Part shown: piece by piece, positions 23,721-31,325 of the stretch
Position numbering within the stretch: position 1 is the first letter of the stretch
Layout of the letters: each line of letters begins with the position of its first letter
Source of the DNA: CAYLMG01 sp964464635
GTDB taxonomy: Bacteria; Planctomycetota; Phycisphaerae; Sedimentisphaerales; Anaerobacaceae
DNA length: 31,325 nt
Direction of reading: 5' to 3'
Assembly: GCA_964464635.1 (NCBI GenBank)
Contig: CAYXGT010000021.1
Span: forward strand, 1 to 31,325
The notes under the pieces: generated by a model
What the model saw: the letters and a program-made list of their open reading frames with translations, nothing else
Told to the model about the DNA's origin: nothing
The model's database searches: none
Translations under genes and position numbers: made by a program

Positions 23721-26509
23721 TGTTTGTTAATCCTGCATGGCTGCTGCTCGGGATACCTTTGCTGGTATCGCTGTGGTTTTTTAAGCCGAGCAGCAGATTT
23801 TTGCAGGTGATAAGGATTTTGATAATTGTTCTGATACTGCTGTCGATGGCGGGATTTTGCGTGAGGCTGCCGAGCCGGCGGGGCACGGTAGTTGTCGTTG
23901 CCGACAGGAGCGGCTCAATGCCGCCTGACGCTGCTTTAAGGCAGAAGGAAATGATAGGCCTGATGCAATCGGCAATGGGCTCTTCTGACAGGCTTGCGGT
24001 TGTTTCGTTCGGCCAAAAAAGTGTTATCGAGCGGTCGCCGCAGGGCGGTAAATTTTCCGATTTCACTGCCGATGTTGGTACTGATGCGTCAAACCTCGCA
24101 GGTGCGCTCGAGAGTGCACTGGGCCTTGTCGGGCGCAAGTCACCCGGAAGAGTTATAGTTATATCCGACGGCAAATGGACGGGCAGAGACCCGGTTTCAA
24201 TCGCTTCACAGGCGGCGGGCAGGGATATATCCGTAGATTATCGATTGCTCCAGAGAGCTGCTGTAAATGATTTGGCTATATACCAGATTGATACGCCTGA
24301 AAGTGTTACAGCGGGTGAATCTTTTATGATTAATGTGTGGATTCAATCGCCTCTTGGGCAGCAGGTCTCTTACAGACTCAGCCGGGGTTCGCAAACACTT
24401 GTTTCTTCGAGCCGAGCATTTTCTGCAGGTTTGACGAGATTGACTTTCCGCGACAGCTCTGAAAAGGCTGGTACTATCCAATATGTTTTTAATGTGTCAG
24501 CCGGTACTGACGACCCTGTTCCGGAGAACAACACAGCCAGGATACTTGTGGGTGTTGAAGGACAGAAGCCTTTGCTTTGTGTCAGCGATTCGCCGGACGG
24601 CGGTTTTGCAAATCTTCTAAGGGAAGGATTACTCAATATCGAAGCCGGAACGGCTGAATCGTGCAACTGGCAGCTTGAGGATTTGTCGAATTATTCAGCG
24701 GTGATTATCGAGGATGTCAGCGCAGGAAAAATCGGGACAACCGGTATGGAAAATATCGCCGCCTGGGTCAGGGACAGCGGGGCAGGTTTGATGATGACGG
24801 GCGGTAAAGAATCCTATGGACCTGGCGGCTATTTCAGGAGTCCCTTTGAGCCGGTTATGCCCGTCTCAATGGAATTGAGAAAGGAGCACAGAAAGCTTTC
24901 ACTTGCCATCGTTGTAGCCCTTGACCGCTCGGGCAGTATGACTGCAGGCGTAGCCGGCGGGAAGACGAAAATGGATTTAGCCAATCTTGCGACGGTTCAG
25001 GTTCTTGATATGCTCACGGGGATGGATGAGTTCGGTGTTATTGCGGTTGACAGCTCCGCTCACATTATTGTTAATATTGCTCCTGTCGAAGAGACTGCGG
25101 CAGAGCGAAACAGGATTTTGAGTATAGATTCTCTGGGTGGAGGGATTTTTATTTATGAAGCTCTTTCAAACGCGGCGAAAATGATTTCCGAAGCTGAGCC
25201 GCTTACCAAACATATAATTCTTTTTGCCGATGCAGCCGATTCCGAGCGGCCGGACGATTATATAAAGCTGCTCGAAAAGTGTACGCAGGCAGGTATTACC
25301 GTCAGTGTCATCGGTCTTGGCAAGCCGACCGACCAGGATGCAAGGCTGCTGGAGGATGTAGCTCGCCGCGGGCAGGGGAGAATCTTTTTTACGGAAAGTG
25401 CGGAGGAGCTGCCTCGGCTGTTCGCACAGGATACCTTCGTTGTCGCGCGCAGCTCGTTTCTCGATGAGCCGACGGCAGTTCAGACTACGGCTGGGATGTA
25501 TTCTTTGACAGGCAGGGGATTTGATATATCGCAGATGTGCGGCGGGTATAATCTTTGTTATTTGAGAGAAGGTGCCAACCTTGCGGCGGTGACGGTCGAT
25601 GAGTACGAGGCGCCGTTTGTGGCTGCCTGGCAGGCCGGCATAGGTCGCAGTCTTTGTTATACAGGCCAGGCCAACGGCCCTTACACAGGTGAGATTGCGC
25701 AATGGGATGATATAGGCGCTTTTTTTACAAGTCTTGCGCGGTGGGTCGCGGGCGCAGGTTCGCAGCTTGGTCCGGATATGCTACTGACGCAGCAGCTCGA
25801 AGGCGGTATATGTACAATCAAGCTGCATTTGGACCCTGAAAGGCAGAGCGAGCCTTTTGTTGAATTGCCTCGGATTACGACACTTCAGGGCCGGCCCGGC
25901 AGCGCGCCACAGAGCAGAAAAAGCAGCTTGCAATTCGTCGATGCCGATACACTCGCAGTCGAAATTCCCTTATTCGGTTCGGATACGTTTTTGTCAACGG
26001 TAGAGGTGCCGGGTCAGAATCCGGTGACATTGCCCGCGGTCTGCCTGCCGTATTCACCGGAATTTCAGCCCGCGGATATCGGTCGGGGCCCGGAGTCACT
26101 GGTTCGGCTTGCAAAGATAACCGGCGGTAAGGAGAGAATCGATTTGGCAGGTATCTGGGCTGATTTGCCTAAGCGGGCTCAGATGATTGCACTTTCAAAA
26201 TGGCTGTTATTAGCCGCTGTGATTTTGTTGCTGGCAGAGGTGCTGGAGCGCAGGACGGGATTATTGACCGGTGCCGAATGGAAAATATTTTCTGCAGAGG
26301 TTAAATGGTTCAGGTTTTTTAAACCTGTTTTCAAAAAGCACATTAAGCCGGTAAGAAAGAAAGAGGCCGTCGAGAAGGTTAAGATTGAGCCTTCGGTCGA
26401 GGTAAAAGCCGGGCCGGAAAAAGAAAAGAGTGCTTCCGAGGGCCTGCTCTCGGCTTTGTCAAAGGCCCAGCGGACTGCAAGAAAAAGAACAGAAAGAAAG
26501 AAAAATTAA
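23717..26509 (+). CDS. Tandem-VWA membrane protein with GATase-like domain
   Basis: A 930-residue protein. The ATG at 23717 is used because AGGAG (23705-23709) lies 7 bases upstream, it gives an ATGA overlap with the previous gene, and the next residues form a membrane hairpin (8-22, 31-50). Two VWA domains carry intact metal sites: D63-x-S65-x-S67 in VADRSGSM and D403-x-S405-x-S407 in ALDRSGSM. Between them, near 285-385, is a GATase-like fold (YSAVIIEDVS, WVRDSGAGLMMTGGKESYG). A membrane segment at about 824-843 is followed by an 87-residue, strongly basic cytoplasmic tail. The architecture puts both VWA domains outside the cytoplasm. VWA domains bind protein ligands through the metal; the ligand is unknown. 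Confidence 0.9.
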   Translation: MMFVNPAWLLLGIPLLVSLWFFKPSSRFLQVIRILIIVLILLSMAGFCVRLPSRRGTVVVVADRSGSMPPDAALRQKEMIGLMQSAMGSSDRLAVVSFGQKSVIERSPQGGKFSDFTADVGTDASNLAGALESALGLVGRKSPGRVIVISDGKWTGRDPVSIASQAAGRDISVDYRLLQRAAVNDLAIYQIDTPESVTAGESFMINVWIQSPLGQQVSYRLSRGSQTLVSSSRAFSAGLTRLTFRDSSEKAGTIQYVFNVSAGTDDPVPENNTARILVGVEGQKPLLCVSDSPDGGFANLLREGLLNIEAGTAESCNWQLEDLSNYSAVIIEDVSAGKIGTTGMENIAAWVRDSGAGLMMTGGKESYGPGGYFRSPFEPVMPVSMELRKEHRKLSLAIVVALDRSGSMTAGVAGGKTKMDLANLATVQVLDMLTGMDEFGVIAVDSSAHIIVNIAPVEETAAERNRILSIDSLGGGIFIYEALSNAAKMISEAEPLTKHIILFADAADSERPDDYIKLLEKCTQAGITVSVIGLGKPTDQDARLLEDVARRGQGRIFFTESAEELPRLFAQDTFVVARSSFLDEPTAVQTTAGMYSLTGRGFDISQMCGGYNLCYLREGANLAAVTVDEYEAPFVAAWQAGIGRSLCYTGQANGPYTGEIAQWDDIGAFFTSLARWVAGAGSQLGPDMLLTQQLEGGICTIKLHLDPERQSEPFVELPRITTLQGRPGSAPQSRKSSLQFVDADTLAVEIPLFGSDTFLSTVEVPGQNPVTLPAVCLPYSPEFQPADIGRGPESLVRLAKITGGKERIDLAGIWADLPKRAQMIALSKWLLLAAVILLLAEVLERRTGLLTGAEWKIFSAEVKWFRFFKPVFKKHIKPVRKKEAVEKVKIEPSVEVKAGPEKEKSASEGLLSALSKAQRTARKRTERKKN

Positions 26510-26536
26510 AAAAGGTTTACAAGGGGACTATCTTTA

Positions 26537-27898
26537 ATGGGTGAGGACAAAACGAGTAAAAAATCCCGCAGGCGATTCAGGATTTCTTATATCCTTGTGG
26601 GAGTTTTTTTTCTTCTTATCATAGCTTATTTTTTTTATCGGTTCCGGCTTCAGGATATTTACGAGGCGAAGCTTGAAGAGATTCGAGCGGCCGGCTGTCC
26701 GGCAACCTGTGCCGAGCTGGATGAGTGGTATTCGATTCCCGCCGGTGCCGAGAATGCCGCAGATGTTTTCATCGATGCCTTCAGGTATTTTCCCAACTGG
26801 GATAGAGAAAAGTACGACCGGCTTTTTTTTGTGGGAGATGCAGAGCTGCCCGGGCCGAACGAACCTATCCAAGAGGATGCCAAAAAGCTTATTTCAGAAT
26901 TACTCGAAGAGAATAAAGAATCGCTTGAGATATTAAGTGATGCGGCAAAGATGGAAAATTGCCGATACCCGGTAAACTTAAGCTCAGGCCTGTCAGTTCT
27001 TATGCCATATCTGCCTGATATACGGCGGGCGGTTCGAATGCTATGTCTTCAATCCGTCTATTATGCGGAGGAAAAGAAAAGCCAAAAGGCCCTTGGCTCA
27101 ATTGAATCGGCTTTCGGAGTAGCGAAATCTCTTTCGAACGAGCCTGCTATGATTTCTCAATTAGTAAGCATAGCGTGCAAAATTACCGCAATCGAAGCTA
27201 TCCGGTTTGCCATAAACAGGGCTGATTTTAATGATTCTCAGCTTATCGTCCTGGACAAATTGCTTGCAGATTCCGAGGACCTTTTGTCTATACAACGCGC
27301 CTTGATAGGTGAAAGATGCCTTGGTATTGAGATATTTAATCTGCCCCCTTCGCAAATATCTATTTATACAGCAAAGCGTTTTTCTTTTGCTGATTCTATC
27401 GTGTTTGTTATGTACAGGATAAGCGGTATGTCTGATATTGACAGGCTGATATCTATCGATTATTTTTCAGACTATATCGAAGCAGATGAGCTGCCTTTGC
27501 ACCAGCGAAAGAAAGTTTTTATTGCTCTTGGAACAAAAATTGATAACTTGCCGAAGTTCCATATTATTCCTCGGCAGTTCACACCTTCTTTTTCCGGTGT
27601 GTTTATAATTGAGTTGACTGGAATAGCTAACATTCGTGCAGCGAGGATTAGCGTTGCGGTAAGACGTTTTTACCTTGCGAGAAGCAGATACCCCGACAGT
27701 CTTTCCGAGCTCGTGCCCGATTTTTTGCCGGCTGTCCTGAAAGATCCCTTTGACGGCAACGAAATTCGCTATAAACAATTCGATGCGGGATGTGTTGTGT
27801 ACAGCATTGGTGAAGACGGCATTGATAGCTGCGGTAAGCTGGGCGAGCCTGACATCGATGCCTTTGGTGATGATATTACTTTTATAATCAATAAATAG
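26537..27898 (+). CDS. Anchored hypothetical protein, last gene of the MoxR operon
   Basis: A 453-residue protein with a basic N-terminus and one membrane segment (17-35), the rest probably outside. The early segment ELDEWYSIPAGAENAADVF is a motif I associate with a planctomycete family of unknown function. The C-terminal part (about 375-450) reads YLARSRYPDSLSELVPDFL, then KDPFDGNEIRYKQ and YSIGEDGIDSCG; the same layout occurs in the C-terminal domain of type II secretion pseudopilins. AAGGGGA at 26521-26527 serves as ribosome site. It follows the VWA gene by 27 nt with no visible terminator. Whether it works with the MoxR system or only shares its transcript is not clear. Confidence 0.75.
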   Translation: MGEDKTSKKSRRRFRISYILVGVFFLLIIAYFFYRFRLQDIYEAKLEEIRAAGCPATCAELDEWYSIPAGAENAADVFIDAFRYFPNWDREKYDRLFFVGDAELPGPNEPIQEDAKKLISELLEENKESLEILSDAAKMENCRYPVNLSSGLSVLMPYLPDIRRAVRMLCLQSVYYAEEKKSQKALGSIESAFGVAKSLSNEPAMISQLVSIACKITAIEAIRFAINRADFNDSQLIVLDKLLADSEDLLSIQRALIGERCLGIEIFNLPPSQISIYTAKRFSFADSIVFVMYRISGMSDIDRLISIDYFSDYIEADELPLHQRKKVFIALGTKIDNLPKFHIIPRQFTPSFSGVFIIELTGIANIRAARISVAVRRFYLARSRYPDSLSELVPDFLPAVLKDPFDGNEIRYKQFDAGCVVYSIGEDGIDSCGKLGEPDIDAFGDDITFIINK

Positions 27899-27952
27899 TT
27901 ATGTCGGACATCATCGTTTTTTTTGGATTATATAGACTTATAAGAAATCGGG

Positions 27953-27981
27953 TTGATAAAAAGCGTTAACTTTGTGATAAT
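27953..27981 (+). promoter_or_regulatory. Extended -10 promoter of the glycosyltransferase operon
   Basis: TTGATA (27953-27958), a 17-bp spacer ending in TGT, then GATAAT (27976-27981). The start would be near 27988, about 23 nt before the ATG at 28011, just upstream of the AAGGAG ribosome site. Confidence 0.65.
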
Positions 27982-28010
27982 TTGTAATTTGCAGGATAAG
28001 GAGTTTTAAG

Positions 28011-29384
28011 ATGCCGTATAATATTCGTATTGTGAGTACATACCCGCCGAGAAGATGCGGGATAGGAACATTTTCGCGTGACCTTGCGAATGCGCTTGAG
28101 CATTTCACCGGCGAGGTTGGCCATATCAGGGTCTGTGCCATTGACAGAGACAATCTGCCTTATGATATTCCGGTGGATTTGATAATTGACCAGTATGATT
28201 CCAGGTCGTGGCAATTTGCCGCCCGGGATATTATCGCCAGGGCAAATGAAAGCCCCAATCCCACGATGGTTCTTTTACAGCATGAATACGGCCTTGACCC
28301 GGACGAAAAGGGAAACGAAGGTGAAGGCACGAACTTTGTTAATATGGCCCGTGCCTTTAAGGAAAAGGGTCTGACAACTCTTGTTTATTTGCATACCGTT
28401 CTTGAAAATCCGGATGAACATAAAAGGAACGTTATCATCGAGCTGGCAAAGTACAGCGATGGTCTTATCGTAACAACAGAAAGTGCCATCGAAATACTCG
28501 AATCCGAAAAGTATGAAATCGAGCATTTAAAGCTCAAGCATATAGACCACGGTATAAGAATGCGTCATCCTTCTCAGTATGACAGGCTTACTATAAAAGA
28601 AGAGCTCGGACTGGACGGCCGGTTTCTTGTTACCACTCTCGGGCTGCTTTCACCCAGCAAGGGAATCCAATACGGCATAAGGGCGTACGGGCGGTTTCTG
28701 ACTGAGGCTTTGACCGAAAGTCAGAGAGCCAAGATAATATATTTAATAGCAGGCCAGTGTCACCCCGACTTTGTCAAGGCCGACGGCGGCAAAGCCTACC
28801 AGGAGTATCAGCAGATGCTGGAATCGGTTCTGAATGAAGCAAACCTGAGATGGAGCAGGGTCAAAGAGCTCAAAGGCGAACAGCTCGAGGATTTTGATAT
28901 CGTATTCTGGGATATTTTTCTCGATGAGCCGACTCTGCTGAAACTTTACGGAGCTACCAATGTTATGGTACTTCCTTATCTTGACAGCGAGCAGATATCG
29001 AGCGGTGTGCTGGCGGATACCATAGGCTCCGGCAGAGTGGCAATCACGACAAAATTCAGGTATGCACTTGAGCTGATTCATTCAAACAGGCCCTGCCATG
29101 AAGGTATCATGGTAGGCAGGTTTGCTCGAGGTATATTAGTCGATGCGGGTGAGCCGTCGGTCGAGCAGATTGTAAGAGGACTTGATTATGTTGTATTTAA
29201 TCAGGAGAAGCGTTTGAAAATGGAGAGGCAGGCACATCAAAGGGGTTATCAGATGCGATGGTACAACAGCGCCTGGGCACTGCTGCAGCATATAGAATAT
29301 GTGAGGGAAGAGAAGGAAATTGTTACCGGAAGGGGGATAAAATTCAAACGTGAAAAAGTAAAGAATAATAATTGTAAGCGGTAA
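28011..29384 (+). CDS. Family-4 glycosyltransferase
   Basis: A 457-residue GT-B enzyme of the GT4 type. The N-terminal half opens with IVSTYPPRRCGIGTFSRDLA, the glycine-rich acceptor-side loop, and has LLQHEYGLDPDEKGN and TLVYLHTVLENPDEH. The C-terminal half starts near 205 with the donor-binding TTLGLLSPSKGIQYGIRA and ends with VLPYLDSEQISSGVLADTIG, where the usual first Glu of the E-x7-E pair is replaced by Gln at the SSG motif. HTVLxxP-type members have been linked to mannosyl transfer, but the substrate is not readable here. AAGGAG (27998-28003) lies 7 bases before the ATG. Pyruvate kinase follows 18 nt later on the same strand. Confidence 0.88.
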   Translation: MPYNIRIVSTYPPRRCGIGTFSRDLANALEHFTGEVGHIRVCAIDRDNLPYDIPVDLIIDQYDSRSWQFAARDIIARANESPNPTMVLLQHEYGLDPDEKGNEGEGTNFVNMARAFKEKGLTTLVYLHTVLENPDEHKRNVIIELAKYSDGLIVTTESAIEILESEKYEIEHLKLKHIDHGIRMRHPSQYDRLTIKEELGLDGRFLVTTLGLLSPSKGIQYGIRAYGRFLTEALTESQRAKIIYLIAGQCHPDFVKADGGKAYQEYQQMLESVLNEANLRWSRVKELKGEQLEDFDIVFWDIFLDEPTLLKLYGATNVMVLPYLDSEQISSGVLADTIGSGRVAITTKFRYALELIHSNRPCHEGIMVGRFARGILVDAGEPSVEQIVRGLDYVVFNQEKRLKMERQAHQRGYQMRWYNSAWALLQHIEYVREEKEIVTGRGIKFKREKVKNNNCKR

Positions 29385-29402
29385 GATGGAGCGCGATTAC
29401 CT

Positions 29403-30413
29403 ATGGTAAGGACAAAAATAATAGCGACGCTGGGGCCTGCAAGCAGTTCTGAAACCGTCCTGCGAAAAATGGTTATAAAGGGACTTGACTTCGTGAGACT
29501 CAACTTCTCACACGGAACCGAAAAAGAGCATCTGCGTCGGGTCAGGCTGATTCGCACGATTAATAAAAAGATGAGAAGGGCCGTCAAGATTATGCAGGAC
29601 CTTGAAGGCTATCGAATAAGAATCGGCAGGATCGAGCAGCCGTTTGTCCTCAATAAGGGGCATAAATTTTATTTTACACAGGAAGATATCCTCGGCAACA
29701 GTGAGATTGTACCCTTTGATTATGCCGGCTCTTTGAAGAAAATAAAGCCCGGCACAAAAATTTACGTTGACGACGGCAAACTCGTTTTTGAGGTTAAAGC
29801 CGTTGAGAAGAGGCGCCTGAAAGTCAAAAGTCTTGTCAGCGGCACGTTAAAAGATTACAAGGGTGTTAATATGCCGGATGTGGAGCTGGATTTCGAGGCC
29901 CTGACAGAGAAAGACAAAAACGATTTGAAGCTTGCCGGAAAGTACAAATTTGATTACGTCGCACAGTCATTCGTTAGAGATGCAAAGGATGTCAGGCTGA
30001 TAGAAGATTTGGTCAGGCCTTTACATCCGGACTGCCGGATATTTGCAAAAGTTGAGAGCAGGCAGGCTCTTGAAAATATCGATGAGATAATAAAACAGGC
30101 TGACGGTATAGTCGTAGCGAGAGGCGATTTGGGCATTTGTGTTCCTATTTATAAGATACCCGTGATACAGAAGGAGATTGTCAAAAAGTGCCTTCAAAGT
30201 AATAAGCCGGTGGTCGTGGCGACGCAGATGCTCGATAGTATGACCGAAGAGCGTTTGCCGACGAGAGCCGAGGTCAACGACGTGGCAAACGCCGTTTTTG
30301 ACGGGGCTACGCACCTGATGCTGTCTGCGGAAACCGCTGTGGGAAAATACCCGGACCGGGCTGTTGATATGATGAATAAGATTATAATAAGTGCGGAGAA
30401 TTATCGAGGTTGA
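29403..30413 (+). CDS. pyk: Short pyruvate kinase lacking the C-terminal regulatory domain
   Basis: Pyruvate kinase makes ATP and pyruvate from phosphoenolpyruvate and ADP. Active-site parts are present: RLNFSHG (R32, N34, S36, H37), MQDLEG with D66, YVDDGKL near 121, SFVRDAKDV, FAKVES with K216 and E218, VARGDLGI with D242, VATQMLDSM, PTRAEVNDVANAVFDG and SAETAVGKYP. The usual GPxIR after the first aspartate reads GYRIR. The protein stops at residue 336, right after the barrel, so the ~120-residue C-terminal domain that binds allosteric effectors in most enzymes is missing. The stop is followed directly by an intact lipoprotein gene, so this looks like a natural short form rather than a broken gene. 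GGAG at 29388-29391 is the ribosome site. Confidence 0.93.
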   Translation: MVRTKIIATLGPASSSETVLRKMVIKGLDFVRLNFSHGTEKEHLRRVRLIRTINKKMRRAVKIMQDLEGYRIRIGRIEQPFVLNKGHKFYFTQEDILGNSEIVPFDYAGSLKKIKPGTKIYVDDGKLVFEVKAVEKRRLKVKSLVSGTLKDYKGVNMPDVELDFEALTEKDKNDLKLAGKYKFDYVAQSFVRDAKDVRLIEDLVRPLHPDCRIFAKVESRQALENIDEIIKQADGIVVARGDLGICVPIYKIPVIQKEIVKKCLQSNKPVVVATQMLDSMTEERLPTRAEVNDVANAVFDGATHLMLSAETAVGKYPDRAVDMMNKIIISAENYRG

Positions 30414-30414
30414 G

Positions 30415-31008
30415 ATGAGAAGTCTGATATGTTTGTTTTTATTGGTTATGTCCTTTTTGACCGGCTGTACCTCACGGACTATCTCGAATACTCCGAGAAC
30501 AGCTATAGAGCAGCTTTTATTGTCGGCTGCGGTGGACAAGGCGGTTTTAAAATTCCAGATGCCCGAACTCGAAGGCAAAAAGGTCTGCCTGGATTTTACC
30601 CATTTGCAGTCCTATGATAGCGAGTACGTCAAGTCAGCAGTTCTCAACCGCATCGCGCAAAACGGGGCGGTGATAATCGAAAAGAGTGAAGAGGCGGATT
30701 TTATCATTCAGGTTTCTTCGGGCGGTGTCGGCAATGAGTACAAGGAAACTCTTGTAGGTATTCCGGCGATTCCTGTTCCCGGCTCACCAATGTCAATGCC
30801 CGAGCTGGCCTTATGGAAAAAAGTCGAGCAGGACGGTATGGCGAAATTTTTGATAGCCGTTTATCGCAGGGGTGAGATTGTCCATTCGAATCATTATTAC
30901 GGCAAGGCTGAGCGAGATGAATCATTCTTTCTGTGGAAACGCACTCAACCGAAGGATGACATACGAAAGGAATGGGAAAAAGCTGATAAGAAACTGAGAC
31001 AAAAATAA
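30415..31008 (+). CDS. Lipoprotein of unknown function
   Basis: A 197-residue protein with a lipoprotein signal: a hydrophobic stretch ending in LTGC, lipidated cysteine C18. The ATG at 30415 is used because GAGG at 30406-30409 lies 5 bases upstream and the signal then has normal length; a reading from 30391 would put extra residues before it. The mature part includes DKAVLKFQMPELEGKKVCLD, EEADFIIQVSSGG, a proline-rich GIPAIPVPGSP loop and FLIAVYRRGEIVHSNHYYG. It resembles a planctomycete lipoprotein family that I cannot name with certainty (possibly DUF6655). One base separates it from the pyruvate kinase stop, so it is in that operon. Confidence 0.85.
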   Translation: MRSLICLFLLVMSFLTGCTSRTISNTPRTAIEQLLLSAAVDKAVLKFQMPELEGKKVCLDFTHLQSYDSEYVKSAVLNRIAQNGAVIIEKSEEADFIIQVSSGGVGNEYKETLVGIPAIPVPGSPMSMPELALWKKVEQDGMAKFLIAVYRRGEIVHSNHYYGKAERDESFFLWKRTQPKDDIRKEWEKADKKLRQK

Positions 31009-31147
31009 GAATAATTCTCGTTTGTTCTTTTATTGCTTGCGTATCGCGGTTTTTTGTTAAAACTAAAGCAACCTTCTTCAGGGTTGAATATCGAATTGGC
31101 ATTTTGACGTTTTTAAGGTGTCCTTTGTTCTGAGAAGGGATACTTTT
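31009..31147 (+). other. Intergenic region before the last gene
   Basis: No clear terminator is present; a T6 run follows a three-pair GCG/CGC stem near 31040-31058. TTGACG at 31104-31109 has no -10 at the right distance. AAGGGA at 31135-31140 is the ribosome site of the next gene. Confidence 0.4.
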
Positions 31148-31325
31148 ATGTTCAAAGCAGAAGAAAGTCTTTCCGAAAGACGGATTCAGTCCGCTCTTCA
31201 AAACGTAATAAAAGACGGTATTGCGTCTCAGGCTATGGGAGTACTGACGGGCGGTGCTTTTCTGGTTGCCTTTGCAATCAAGCTTGGTGCGTCCAACTTT
31301 GTAATAGGTTTACTGGCTGCAATCG
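31148..31325 (+). CDS. Putative MFS-type transporter, N-terminal part (cut by window edge)
   Basis: An open frame of 59 codons runs from the ATG at 31148 to the end of the window. AAGGGA lies 7 bases upstream. The protein begins MFKAEESLSERRIQSALQ, followed by a hydrophobic segment rich in Gly and Ala and the loop KLGASNFVIGLLAAI. The pattern of a first membrane helix, then K-L-G-A-S/T-x-F-x-I-G-L-L, is common at the start of MFS proteins. Only the first helix and a half is visible, so the class is tentative. Confidence 0.6.
   Translation, partial: MFKAEESLSERRIQSALQNVIKDGIASQAMGVLTGGAFLVAFAIKLGASNFVIGLLAAI

Noticed and set aside
27901..27932. Terminator after the large operon
   Set aside because: ATGT/ACAT leaves only a four-pair stem with a three-base loop, and several bases separate it from the T8 run; too weak to annotate.
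31021..31060. Terminator after the lipoprotein gene
   Set aside because: Only three pairs (GCG/CGC) precede the T6 run.
31085..31096. 12-base match TGAATATCGAAT shared with 5321-5332
   Set aside because: Matches of this length are expected by chance in 31 kb, so it is not counted as a repeat by itself.

Overview
The window looks like chromosomal DNA from a planctomycete, most likely of the Phycisphaerae / Sedimentisphaerales type. I infer this from gene content rather than from a marker gene: a secreted subtilase ending in a dockerin-like module, a NosD/PKD surface protein with a C-terminal helical domain, a long MoxR/DUF58/VWA operon with an embedded ABC exporter, and small exported families that I associate with this group. 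Base composition is moderate apart from one AT-rich block inside the restriction-modification gene. No rRNA, tRNA, CRISPR array, transposase or phage gene was seen.

Layout. 1-279: non-coding leader with a near-consensus promoter. 280-3180: single-chain type IIG restriction-modification enzyme. 3309-5282: RNA-repair operon (archease and RtcB ligase) behind an extended -10 promoter overlapped by a perfect palindrome. 5283-5461: repeat-bearing gap. 5462-6880 (minus): B12-binding-type radical SAM enzyme. 7187-9887: gcvT-gcvH-sppA operon. 9941-13752 (minus): two exported proteins, an S8 protease and a beta-helix/PKD protein. 13753-14355: divergent regulatory region. 14356-27898: a 13.5 kb operon of nine genes, most overlapping by a few bases: coiled-coil membrane protein, MoxR ATPase, membrane GATase-like protein, ABC ATPase, ABC-2 permease, DUF58 protein, BatA-like VWA protein, tandem-VWA protein and an anchored hypothetical protein. 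28011-31008: glycosyltransferase, short pyruvate kinase and lipoprotein. 31148-31325: start of an MFS-type transporter cut by the window edge.

How the genes fit together. Archease and RtcB form a known RNA ligation pair. GcvT and GcvH are two parts of the glycine cleavage system (the P and L proteins are not here). The large operon is the most interesting part: a MoxR AAA+ ATPase is normally paired with DUF58 and VWA proteins, but here an ABC ATPase/permease pair and two GATase-like membrane proteins sit inside the same translationally coupled string. This suggests one envelope machine of unknown substrate. Five independent transcription units have promoter-like sequences with exactly 17-bp spacers, four of them with a TGn extended -10.
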